From the NCBI GenBank assembly GCA_016705235.1, contig JADIYP010000006.1, forward strand, positions 992,001-1,056,000: 64,000 nucleotides of DNA. Direction: 5' to 3'. Source of the DNA: Candidatus Leptovillus affinis (GTDB lineage: Bacteria > Chloroflexota > Anaerolineae > Promineifilales > Promineifilaceae). The notes beneath the pieces are model-generated. The model was not told where the DNA came from and did no database searches. It worked only from the letters and a program-made list of their open reading frames with translations. Every line of letters begins with the position of its first letter. Within the stretch, counting starts at the first letter, position 1. Shown here piece by piece: positions 55,705 through 63,603 of the stretch. Both the position numbers and the translations under genes were made by a program.

Positions 55705-56460
55705 CTACCCCTGCCGCCCGGTAATGTAAGATTCCGTCAATTCCTGATGCGGATTGGTAAACAGCGTCGTCGTTTCATTAAACTCCACCAACCGCCCCAA
55801 CCAGAAAAAGCCCGTCCAATCGGAAGCCCGCGCCGCCTGCTGCATGTTATGGGTCACAATGACGATGGTATACTTTTCCGCCAACCGCCGCATCAACTCC
55901 TCCACATGCAGCGTCGCCACCGGGTCCAGCGCCGAACAAGGCTCATCCATCAAAATAACTTCCGGCCGCACGGCAATGGTGCGCGCAATACACATCCGCT
56001 GCTGCTGCCCCGGATTAAGCTCCAGAGCGGGTTTATCTAACTTATCTTTCACCTCGTCCCACAGCGCGGCTCCCTGCAAACTTTCCTCCACAATCTGGTC
56101 CAAATCCTGCTTCTTCGCCGTGCCCAAAACACGCGGACCAAAAGCCACGTTGTTATAAATACTTTGCGGGAAAGGATTCGGCCGTTGAAAAACCATGCCC
56201 ACCCGATGGCGCAAATCGGCCACGTCTATATCCGGGTCATACACATTCTTGCCATCCAACAGCACTTCGCCATCGGCGCGGGCAATGCTAATCGTATCGT
56301 TCATGCGGTTCAAGGCCCGCAAAAACGTAGACTTGCCACAACCAGAAGGCCCAATCAGCGCCGTAATCTGATTGGCCCGAATCGGCAGGTTCAAGTCGAT
56401 AAGCGCCTGAAAATCGCCATAATAAAAGTTAAAGTTGCGAACCTCGATTTTATTTTCCAT
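55705..56460 (-). CDS. pstB: Phosphate ABC transporter ATPase with altered signature motif (PstB1)
   Basis: About 251 residues from ATG 56458-56460. It has Walker A GPSGCGKST (37-45), Q-loop Gln in VFQRPNPF, Walker B VILMDEP with the catalytic Glu and H-loop VTHNMQQ. The ABC signature, LSGGQQ in normal PstB, reads LNPGQQQR (148-155): Ser to Asn and Gly to Pro. This should weaken ATP closure at the partner site. It lies downstream of a second, complementary PstB-like gene, separated by a hairpin, and next to PhoR. Confidence 0.92.
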   Translation of the reverse strand: MENKIEVRNFNFYYGDFQALIDLNLPIRANQITALIGPSGCGKSTFLRALNRMNDTISIARADGEVLLDGKNVYDPDIDVADLRHRVGMVFQRPNPFPQSIYNNVAFGPRVLGTAKKQDLDQIVEESLQGAALWDEVKDKLDKPALELNPGQQQRMCIARTIAVRPEVILMDEPCSALDPVATLHVEELMRRLAEKYTIVIVTHNMQQAARASDWTGFFWLGRLVEFNETTTLFTNPHQELTESYITGRQG

Positions 56461-56477
56461 GCATCCTCTACTCTGGG

Positions 56478-56513
56478 AAGACCCTAAGGGTTTAGAGAAA
56501 ACCCTTAGGGTCT
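56478..56513. repeat. CCTAAGGG-family hairpin between pstB genes
   Basis: AAGACCCTAAGGGTTT (56478-56493) and AAACCCTTAGGGTCT (56499-56513) are perfect arms with a 5-nt loop. It may set the ratio of the two ATPases by partial termination or mRNA processing. Confidence 0.8.
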
Positions 56514-56529
56514 GTATCAGTACCACCTT

Positions 56530-57288
56530 CTAACCGAAACGGCCGGTCACATAATCTTCCGTCCGCTTATCACGCGGGTGAATAAAAATTCGCTGCTGCG
56601 AACCAATCTCCACCACTTCCCCATTCAGCAAAAACGCCGCCCGGTCAGCCACCCGCGACGCCTGCTGCACACTATGCGGAACCATGATGATGGTGTACTG
56701 CTGCTTCAATTCAAACAACGATTCTTCCACCAGCGCCGTAGAAATGGGGTCCAGACCCGACGTGGGATTATCTAACAAAATGACATCCGGCTCTAAAACA
56801 AGACTGCGCGCCAGACACATGCGCTGCTTTTGCCCGCCAGAAAGCGCAAACGCAGAATCTTGCAGCCGGTCCTTCACCTCATCCCACAAGGCGGCCTGAC
56901 GCAACGATCGCTCCACCCGTTCATCAATGATCCGGCGATCTTTGATGCCGGCCATTTCCAGGCCATATGCCAGATTGGCGTAAATGGAACCAGGCAAGGG
57001 CGTGGGCACGGCAAACACCATGCCAATTCGCCGCCGCAGATAGGTCACGTCCAGGTTCGGGTTGTAAACATCCTGGTCGTTAAACAAAATCTCTCCGCTT
57101 CGTTGGACGCCATCCAGCAAATCTGCCAGACGGTTGATTAATCTGAGCAGTGTTGTCTTACCGGCTCGTGAAGGCCCAAACAAAACAAAAAGCTCATTGG
57201 CAAAAATCTCCATGTTAATGTGCTGCAGAGCCTGAGCGCCATCGGCGTATGTGAACGATAGGTCTCGAATGGATAGTTTGGCTGTCAT
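56530..57288 (-). CDS. Second phosphate-type ABC ATPase with degenerate catalytic site (PstB2)
   Basis: The 252-residue protein is a PstB paralogue: Walker A GPSRAGKTT (38-46), canonical signature ALSGGQKQR (149-155) and C-terminal TEDYVTGRFG like PstB. The Q-loop glutamine is replaced by Ala93 (MVFAVPTP) and the Walker B glutamate by Asn174 (LLDNPTSG); the H-loop His is retained (VPHSVQQ). Its own ATP site should be poorly hydrolytic, whereas it offers a good signature to the partner. It lies 14 bp after pstA. Homodimers would be inactive; a heterodimer with the neighbour is the logical unit. Confidence 0.85.
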   Translation of the reverse strand: MTAKLSIRDLSFTYADGAQALQHINMEIFANELFVLFGPSRAGKTTLLRLINRLADLLDGVQRSGEILFNDQDVYNPNLDVTYLRRRIGMVFAVPTPLPGSIYANLAYGLEMAGIKDRRIIDERVERSLRQAALWDEVKDRLQDSAFALSGGQKQRMCLARSLVLEPDVILLDNPTSGLDPISTALVEESLFELKQQYTIIMVPHSVQQASRVADRAAFLLNGEVVEIGSQQRIFIHPRDKRTEDYVTGRFG

Positions 57289-57301
57289 AGGTCTGAGTTC
57301 C

Positions 57302-58147
57302 TTACCACTGCCGCCGACGGCGCATCACCGTGCGTATGACGGTGGCAACCAACGTAAAGGACAGGACAATAATGAGCAGGACCAGGGCTGTGCCATATTG
57401 AATAGACAATGGCATTCCGGGAACTTGCGTGGAGATGACATAGAGGTGATAAGGCAGCGCCATCGTCTGATCGAAGATCGATTTGGGCAGTTCCGGCAGG
57501 TAAAAAGCGGCTACCGTAAAGAGGATGGGCGCAGTTTCACCGGCGGCGCGGCCCAGGCCGAGGATGATGCCGGTGATGATGCCGGGCAGGGCGTGGGGCA
57601 GCACCTGATGACGGATGGTTTGCCAGCGCGATGCGCCCAAACTGAGGCTGACCACGCGAAACTCCTGCGGCACAGCCAAAATCGCTTCCTCGGCCGTGCT
57701 GATAACCACGGGTAGGGTCATCAGGCCCAGGGTTAACGCGCCAGCCAGGATGGAGGTGCCGAAGTTGAGGAACAGAACAAACATGCCCAGGCCAAACAAG
57801 CCATAGACGATGGAGGGAATTCCGGCCAGGTTCACGATGGCCAGACGAATGGCGCGGGTAGCGCGATTGTCGCCGGCGTATTCGGCGAGGTAGATGGCCG
57901 CGCCAACAGCCAGGGGAATGGCGGCCACGGCCGTTCCCAGTGTCAAGATCACCGTGCCCAACAGCGCCGGAAAAATGCCGCCTTCGGTCATGCCGTTGCT
58001 GGGCGGCTGCGAGAGAAACTGCCAGTTGACCGTGCCTATGCCTTTGGCGACCACGTAAAACACAACCAGGACAATCGGTAAAATGACGACAACGGCCGTG
58101 ATCGAAATCAACCACGTCGCCAACACTTGCGTTTGCTGCCGGCTCAT
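57302..58147 (-). CDS. pstA: Phosphate ABC transporter permease PstA
   Basis: The 281-residue protein has six helices and the permease coupling motif EEAILAVPQEFRVVSLSLGA (EAA loop) with GASRWQTIRHQVLPHALPGI. GGIFPALLGTVILT at the first loop is typical of PstA. It overlaps pstC by 4 bp (58144-58147). With PstC it forms the channel of the high-affinity phosphate importer. Confidence 0.95.
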   Translation of the reverse strand: MSRQQTQVLATWLISITAVVVILPIVLVVFYVVAKGIGTVNWQFLSQPPSNGMTEGGIFPALLGTVILTLGTAVAAIPLAVGAAIYLAEYAGDNRATRAIRLAIVNLAGIPSIVYGLFGLGMFVLFLNFGTSILAGALTLGLMTLPVVISTAEEAILAVPQEFRVVSLSLGASRWQTIRHQVLPHALPGIITGIILGLGRAAGETAPILFTVAAFYLPELPKSIFDQTMALPYHLYVISTQVPGMPLSIQYGTALVLLIIVLSFTLVATVIRTVMRRRRQW

Positions 58148-59094
58148 ATCTGCCCCCCACGCCGCCGCGAACGGCCGCCAATAAAGCGCGTCGCCAACGA
58201 ATTAAAGGCAAAGGTGATTAAAAACAACACAATGCCGATGGCAAACAACACCGAATAATGCAGGCTGCCCTGCGCCACCTCGCCCATTTCGGCGGCAATC
58301 GTCGCCGTCATGGTGCGCACAGGCTGGAACCAGGCGCCCAGGCCAAACGCGGGGATGTTGGCCGCGTTGCCGGTCACCAACATCACGGCCATCGTTTCGC
58401 CAATCGCCCGCCCCACGCCCAGCATCACGGCAATGACAATGCCGGAACGCGCCGCCGGTAAGACCACCCGCCAGATGGTTTGCCACTGCGTCGCGCCTAA
58501 AGCCAGCGCGCCGTCGCGGTATTCTTTGGGCACTGCATAGAGCGCGTCTTCGGTAATGCTGATGATGGTGGGCAGCGCCATGTAGGCCAGGATGATGGCC
58601 CCGGTGAAGGCGGTGAGTCCGGTGGCCGCCCCGGCCGCCTGAATGAGCGGCGCCAGAGCCACCCAACCCAAAAAGCCCAGCACGATGGAAGGAATCCCGG
58701 CCAGGACTTCGATCACCGGCTTTAAGATTTCACGCAGCCAGGGAGGAGCAAATTCGCCGAGGTAAACGGCCGTTGTCAGCCCCAACGGCACGGCAATCAC
58801 CACGGCGCCAATCGTCACCAACAACGAACCCACCAGCAGCGGCAGCAGGCCAAACATATCTTCAATCGGATACCAGCGCACGCCCAGCAAATCCCGAATG
58901 GGAACCTGCATAAAAGCGGGCGCGCCCTCCTTCAACAAAAACAAAAAAATCAGGGTGATGATCACCACGGCCGAAATGCCGCACAGGCGAATCACCGTCT
59001 CAATGATCGTTTCGCGCCAGTTTCGTTTGGCGGCAGGCGCGCCGGATGGCTGCTGCTCTTGCCAGGCTGCGGGCGCTTCATCTAAAGTCGACAT
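58144..59094 (-). CDS. pstC: Phosphate ABC transporter permease PstC
   Basis: About 316 residues from ATG 59094 with GGAGAAAA upstream. It has an N-terminal cytoplasmic segment, a first helix (about 38-60), LLGVRWYPIEDMFGLLPLLVGS typical of PstC, and the EAA loop EDALYAVPKEYRDGALALGA with TQWQTIWRVVLPAA. It is 52 bp downstream of pstS. Confidence 0.95.
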   Translation of the reverse strand: MSTLDEAPAAWQEQQPSGAPAAKRNWRETIIETVIRLCGISAVVIITLIFLFLLKEGAPAFMQVPIRDLLGVRWYPIEDMFGLLPLLVGSLLVTIGAVVIAVPLGLTTAVYLGEFAPPWLREILKPVIEVLAGIPSIVLGFLGWVALAPLIQAAGAATGLTAFTGAIILAYMALPTIISITEDALYAVPKEYRDGALALGATQWQTIWRVVLPAARSGIVIAVMLGVGRAIGETMAVMLVTGNAANIPAFGLGAWFQPVRTMTATIAAEMGEVAQGSLHYSVLFAIGIVLFLITFAFNSLATRFIGGRSRRRGGQI

Positions 59095-59146
59095 AGGCTT
59101 TTCTCCAGAAGTAAGGGGCAAATGGTCCGCTCCTACAAATGGCCGT

Positions 59147-60079
59147 TTATTCGGCCGTCAGGGGTACAAATCCAAGTTTAGCCACAATGGCCTGGCCTTC
59201 CGGACCCAGAATCCAGCTAAAATATTCCGCCACCACGCCGGTGGGTTCTCCGGCGGTGTACATGAAGAGGTTGCGCGAGAGTGGATATTCGCCGCTGGCA
59301 GCCGTCGCCACAGACGGCGACACAAACGGACTGTCGCTGTCGGCGGCTACGGCGACCACTTTTTCGTGGGTCGTATCCACATAACCCAGACCGTCGTAGC
59401 CAATCGCGTTGGGATTACGCCGAATCTCGCTGGTAATGCCCACCGACGAGGGCATAAGCAGCGTCTGCGGCGCAAAGATGTCTTTGTTCTCTTTCTCGCC
59501 TTTGCGCACCACTTCTTCCAGAAAATAAACGTGAGTACCGGAATTGGTTTCCCGAGAGAGCAAGACAATCGGCGCGTCGTTGCCGCCCACTTCCTGCCAA
59601 TTGGTAATTCGGCCGGTGTAAATATCGGCCAACTGGTCGATTGTCAATTCGCTGACCGGATTTTCCAGGTTCAAAATAACGGCCAGGGCATCAATGGCCA
59701 CAACGTGTTCCACCGGGTCTATGCCGTTAGCCAGCGCCTGATTTATCTCGTCCTCTTTCATCGGGCGGGAGGCGTTGGCGATGTCTACCGTGCCGTTGAT
59801 GAGGGCGGCAATGCCGGTGCCGGAGCCGCCGCCCGTCACGGCAATGGAGACGGTTGGATCGACTACACGGTATGCTTCCGCCCAGGCCAGAGCCACATTG
59901 ACCAGCGTGTCTGAGCCTTTGTTTTGGATGGCGCGCTGTTCGGTTTCGGCGGCGGCCACGGCCGTTCCCCCGCCATTCTGCCCACAACCGGCCAACAACA
60001 GCAGCAGCACACCCCCAATGAACAACAAGAAAGCCCTGTTGCCAGGGCGTTTACGGTGCAAACATTTCAGGTGCATCAT
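59147..60079 (-). CDS. pstS: Phosphate-binding lipoprotein PstS
   Basis: The 310-residue protein has a lipobox LLAGC (Cys32), then KGSDTLVNVALAWAEAY and TGGGSGTGIAALINGTVDIANAS, the phosphate-binding loops of PstS. LSRETNSGTHVYFLEEVV supplies the third ligand loop. It is the first gene of the minus-strand pst operon; GTAAGGAAAAAGG upstream contains a ribosome binding site. The control region with Pho-box-like repeats begins 60 bp upstream. Confidence 0.95.
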   Translation of the reverse strand: MMHLKCLHRKRPGNRAFLLFIGGVLLLLLAGCGQNGGGTAVAAAETEQRAIQNKGSDTLVNVALAWAEAYRVVDPTVSIAVTGGGSGTGIAALINGTVDIANASRPMKEDEINQALANGIDPVEHVVAIDALAVILNLENPVSELTIDQLADIYTGRITNWQEVGGNDAPIVLLSRETNSGTHVYFLEEVVRKGEKENKDIFAPQTLLMPSSVGITSEIRRNPNAIGYDGLGYVDTTHEKVVAVAADSDSPFVSPSVATAASGEYPLSRNLFMYTAGEPTGVVAEYFSWILGPEGQAIVAKLGFVPLTAE

Positions 60080-60139
60080 GGTTTTTTACCTTTTTCCTTA
60101 CCTTAACGGCGGTTTGCCATTACCTCTGATTTTACTTGG

Positions 60140-60348
60140 TTAACAAATTGTTAACACGCCACGACTGTTAAGGATTTGTTAACAAAACCCACCCGCCAGA
60201 CTGGTTTCTGTTAACAGATGATTAACGGCCGTTCCCCGCCACCGCCCAACCACCCGTTCCGCCCAGCCGCCATTAACCAATTGTTTACAAAACCATAGCA
60301 ACCCGTTAACCATCTGCCCCCAAATCGTTAAAAAACGACGGCTAGAAT
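60140..60348. promoter_or_regulatory. Divergent pst control region with TTAACA repeats on an 11-bp grid (Pho boxes)
   Basis: TTAACA-like hexamers occur in pairs exactly 11 bp apart: 60140/60151, 60168/60179 (first TTAAGG), 60211/60222 (second TTAACG), 60273/60284 (TTAACC/TTTACA), and TTAACC 60306 with TTAAAA 60328 (2 x 11). Minus-strand TAAAAT (60134-60129) and plus-strand TAGAAT (60343-60348) are candidate -10 boxes, each next to a repeat group and without a good -35 box, as expected for activator-dependent Pho promoters. The rest of the 370-bp gap shows no gene. Confidence 0.75.
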
Positions 60349-60451
60349 CCAGCAAGTAAATTAAAAGCGGCATATCTGCGTGCATTCCTGGGGAAGACAC
60401 GCATTCTTTTTGCCCAACAACTTTCATACACTTTTAGGAGAACGAAGGAAA

Positions 60452-62425
60452 ATGCGTTTTAGATTATTCATTCTAGCCACGATATTCACCCTGTTGCTGG
60501 CAGCCTGTGGTGGAACCGCCGCCACGGACACGACGGCCTCAGAGCCACAAGTGATCACCGAAACTGTGACCGTAGAAGTGACGCGCGTCCAAACTGAAAC
60601 CGTCACCGAAACAGTCGTCGAAACCGTTGTGGAAACGGTTGTCGAAACCCAAACCGTCGAGGTTGTTGGGCTTCCCTCGGTAGACCCGTTGAGCGTCACC
60701 GGCGACATCGTCAGCGCTGGCAGCTCCACCGTCTTCCCGCTGGCCGAACGCATGGCCGAACGCTTCCAAAACGAAGGCTACGCCGGACAGATCACCATTG
60801 ATTCCATCGGTTCCGGCGCGGGATTCGAGCGCTTCTGCAAAGCTGGCGAAACCGACATTTCCAACGCCAGCCGGGCCATCAAAGATTCCGAAATCGCCGA
60901 CTGCCAGGCCATCGGCCGTAATCCGATTGAGTTCCGCGTGGGCACAGACGCCATCGCCGTCAGCGTCAGCGCCGAGAACGATTTTGTGACCGATGTGACG
61001 TTGGAAGAATTGGCGGCGATTTTCTCCACGGCCGTTAACTGGTCCGATGTGCGCCCCGAATGGCCCAACGAACCCATCCAACGCTTCATCCCCGGCACCG
61101 ACTCCGGCACGTTCGATTACTTCGACGAAGTTGTCTTTGAAGAAAACCCCGAACCGATGCTCTCGGCGGCTAACTTGCAGCTTTCCGAAGATGATAACGT
61201 CCTGGTGCAGGGCATTGGCGGCAGCCCCTATGCCATTGGCTTCTTTGGCTACGCCTACTACCAAGAAAATCAAGACATTCTGAAGATCGTCGGCATCAAT
61301 GGCGTGGTTCCCGATGACATGACCGTGGAAGATGGCTCCTATGCGCTGGCACGGCCGTTGTTCATCTACTCCGACGCCGCCATCATGCAAGAAAAACCGC
61401 AGGTCGCCGCCTTCATCAACTTCTTCCTGGCCAATGTACAGGATGAAATCACCGATGTTGGCTACTTCCCGGCCAGTATCGCCGCCCTGAACGACGCCAA
61501 ACTGGCCTGGTTCGACGCCGCCGGTCAGGCTGCGCCAGCCGCCGAAGCCAGCATGAGCGAACTGCCCATGGTAGACCCGCTAAGCGTCACCGGCGACATC
61601 GTCAGCGCTGGCAGCTCCACCGTCTTCCCGCTGGCCGAGCGCATGGCCGAACGCTTCCAAAACGAAGGCTACGCCGGACAGATCACCATTGATTCCATCG
61701 GTTCCGGCGCGGGATTCGAGCGCTTCTGCAAAGCTGGCGAAACCGACATTTCCAACGCCAGCCGGGCCATCAAAGATTCCGAAATCGCCGACTGCCAGGC
61801 CATCGGCCGTAATCCGATTGAGTTCCGCGTGGGCACAGACGCCATCGCCGTCAGCGTCAGCGCCGAGAATGATTTTGTGACCGATGTGACGTTGGAAGAA
61901 TTGGCGGCGATTTTCTCCACGGCCGTTAACTGGTCCGATGTGCGCCCCGAATGGCCCAACGAACCCATCCAACGCTTCATCCCCGGCACCGACTCCGGCA
62001 CGTTCGATTACTTCGACGAAGTTGTCTTTGAAGAAAACCCCGAACCGATGCTCTCGGCGGCTAACTTGCAGCTTTCCGAAGATGATAACGTCCTGGTGCA
62101 GGGTATTGGCGGCAGCCCCTATGCCATCGGTTTCTTTGGCTACGCCTACTACAAAGAAAATCAAGACATCCTGAAGATCGTCGGCATCAATGGCGTGGTT
62201 CCCGATGACATGACCGTGGAAGATGGCTCCTATGCGCTGGCACGGCCGTTGTTCATCTACTCCGACGCCACCATCATGCAAGAAAAACCGCAGGTCGCCG
62301 CCTTCATCAACTTCTTCCTGACCTACGTCAACGACGAAATCGCCGACGTCGGCTACTTCCCGGCCAGCGACGCCGCCCTCGGCCAGGCAAGAACCGCTTT
62401 GCTTGAAGCGCTGGGCGCAAACTAA
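60452..62425 (+). CDS. Double-domain PstS-type phosphate-binding lipoprotein
   Basis: About 657 residues from ATG 60452 with AGGAGAACGAAGGAAA upstream. It has a lipobox LLAAC (Cys19), a Thr/Val/Glu-rich linker (about 35-70) and then two PstS domains at about 76-326 and 373-623. Each contains AGSSTVFPLAERM, SIGSGAGFERFC, SNASRAIKDSEI and PGTDSGTFDYFDE ligand loops. The domains are almost identical; only about 45 residues at each C-terminal end differ. Two binding sites in one polypeptide are unusual for PstS. It opens the plus-strand pst operon. Confidence 0.92.
   Translation: MRFRLFILATIFTLLLAACGGTAATDTTASEPQVITETVTVEVTRVQTETVTETVVETVVETVVETQTVEVVGLPSVDPLSVTGDIVSAGSSTVFPLAERMAERFQNEGYAGQITIDSIGSGAGFERFCKAGETDISNASRAIKDSEIADCQAIGRNPIEFRVGTDAIAVSVSAENDFVTDVTLEELAAIFSTAVNWSDVRPEWPNEPIQRFIPGTDSGTFDYFDEVVFEENPEPMLSAANLQLSEDDNVLVQGIGGSPYAIGFFGYAYYQENQDILKIVGINGVVPDDMTVEDGSYALARPLFIYSDAAIMQEKPQVAAFINFFLANVQDEITDVGYFPASIAALNDAKLAWFDAAGQAAPAAEASMSELPMVDPLSVTGDIVSAGSSTVFPLAERMAERFQNEGYAGQITIDSIGSGAGFERFCKAGETDISNASRAIKDSEIADCQAIGRNPIEFRVGTDAIAVSVSAENDFVTDVTLEELAAIFSTAVNWSDVRPEWPNEPIQRFIPGTDSGTFDYFDEVVFEENPEPMLSAANLQLSEDDNVLVQGIGGSPYAIGFFGYAYYKENQDILKIVGINGVVPDDMTVEDGSYALARPLFIYSDATIMQEKPQVAAFINFFLTYVNDEIADVGYFPASDAALGQARTALLEALGAN
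60679..62320 (+). repeat. 891-bp direct duplication inside the PstS-type gene
   Basis: Segments 60679-61429 and 61570-62320 (751 bp) match with about a dozen mismatches seen by eye, a period of 891 bp (297 codons). Several changes are synonymous. The flanks of the two units diverge sharply, which argues for repeated gene conversion or a recent duplication rather than an assembly duplicate. Confidence 0.93.
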
Positions 62426-62443
62426 CAGCTAAAAGCGTGACAT

Positions 62444-62489
62444 AACCTGGCAGGTTCCTGGGCTTCAACCCAATCAAACCTGCCAGGTT
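62444..62489. terminator. Hairpin after the double PstS gene
   Basis: AACCTGGCAGGTT (62444-62456) and AACCTGCCAGGTT (62477-62489) form inverted arms, each of which is itself nearly palindromic. No T-tract follows. It may attenuate transcription between the abundant binding protein and the permeases. Confidence 0.6.
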
Positions 62490-62619
62490 GATCATGACAT
62501 CGTGTCACGCCCATATTGGAGTGATCATGAGGAGAAGGACAAATCCATTGCCCCCTCCTCATTTTCCTGTTCAAAACAGACCGCCTGGGGAGCCATCGGG
62601 GCGGAAAAAGGAGAAACGC

Positions 62620-63603
62620 ATGGCCACACAAAGCTCTGTGCCGCCCATTGCCACAGAAACATTCTCGGCCGAATCCCTGACCAAACGGCCGCGCATCGGC
62701 GAAGCCCTCATCCAGGTATTTTTATTTTCCTGCGGCATTATTTCCATTTTCACAACCATCGGCATCGTCATTGTGCTGGCCGAAGAGGCGATCAAGTTTT
62801 TCGCCCTGCCCCAGGTGACCCTGCTGGAATATTTTACCGGCACAAAATGGCAGCCAGCCATCGGCTATTTTGGCGTGCTGCCCCTGGTATTAGCGACAAT
62901 CATGATCAGCGGCATTGGCATGGTGGTAGCCCTGCCCATTGGCCTGCTAACCGCCATCTACCTGAGCGAATACGCCTCGCCGCGCGCGCGCAACATCCTG
63001 AAACCTTTGTTAGAGGTTCTGGCCGGGATTCCTACGGTGGTCTACGGTTATTTTGCCTTGCAATTCATGACGCCTGTGCTGCGCAGCATCTTTGGCGTGC
63101 AGCAAGTGCAAATTTTTAACGTGGCCTCGGCGGGCATTGTGGTAGGGATTCTGATTATTCCCCTGGTGACATCGCTCAGCGAAGACGCGCTGTCGGCCGT
63201 GCCCCGGTCGCTGCGCGAAGCCGCCTATGCCCTGGGCGGCACAAAATGGGAGACCGCGCGACAAATTGTGCTGCCGGCCGGTCTGTCTGGGGTAACGGCC
63301 GCGTTCGTCGTGGCCATCTCGCGCGCCGTTGGCGAAACCATGATCGTGGCAATTGCCGCCGGGTCCGGCCCGCGCAATTTTGAAATCGGCAAAGATTCCC
63401 TGTTTGGCTTCATTTTCAATCCGTTTGTCGCCGGGGAAACGATGACCGGCCACATGGTGCGCATCAGCGGCGGCGATTTGAGCTATAACTCAGTGGAATA
63501 CCTGTCTATTTTCTCGATTGGTTTGCTGCTTTTTGTGATGACGCTGATCCTTAATTTGATTGCGCGCCGCATTGTGACCAAATACCGCGAGGTGTATGAA
63601 TGA
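62620..63603 (+). CDS. pstC: Phosphate ABC transporter permease PstC (second system)
   Basis: About 327 residues from ATG 62620 with AAAGGAG upstream; a longer ORF from 62488 lacks signals. It has a first helix (about 30-52), FTGTKWQPAIGYFGVLPLVLATIM typical of PstC, and the EAA loop EDALSAVPRSLREAAYALGG. An insert near 265-295 contains FNPFVAGETMTGHMVRI. The stop overlaps the next start (ATGA at 63600-63603). Confidence 0.93.
   Translation: MATQSSVPPIATETFSAESLTKRPRIGEALIQVFLFSCGIISIFTTIGIVIVLAEEAIKFFALPQVTLLEYFTGTKWQPAIGYFGVLPLVLATIMISGIGMVVALPIGLLTAIYLSEYASPRARNILKPLLEVLAGIPTVVYGYFALQFMTPVLRSIFGVQQVQIFNVASAGIVVGILIIPLVTSLSEDALSAVPRSLREAAYALGGTKWETARQIVLPAGLSGVTAAFVVAISRAVGETMIVAIAAGSGPRNFEIGKDSLFGFIFNPFVAGETMTGHMVRISGGDLSYNSVEYLSIFSIGLLLFVMTLILNLIARRIVTKYREVYE

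Noticed and set aside
60539..61390. Long antisense ORF (283 codons) and its 233-codon copy at 61580-62281 opposite the PstS-type gene
   Set aside because: Both are mirror frames of the duplicated PstS coding sequence; composition and codon pattern follow the sense strand.
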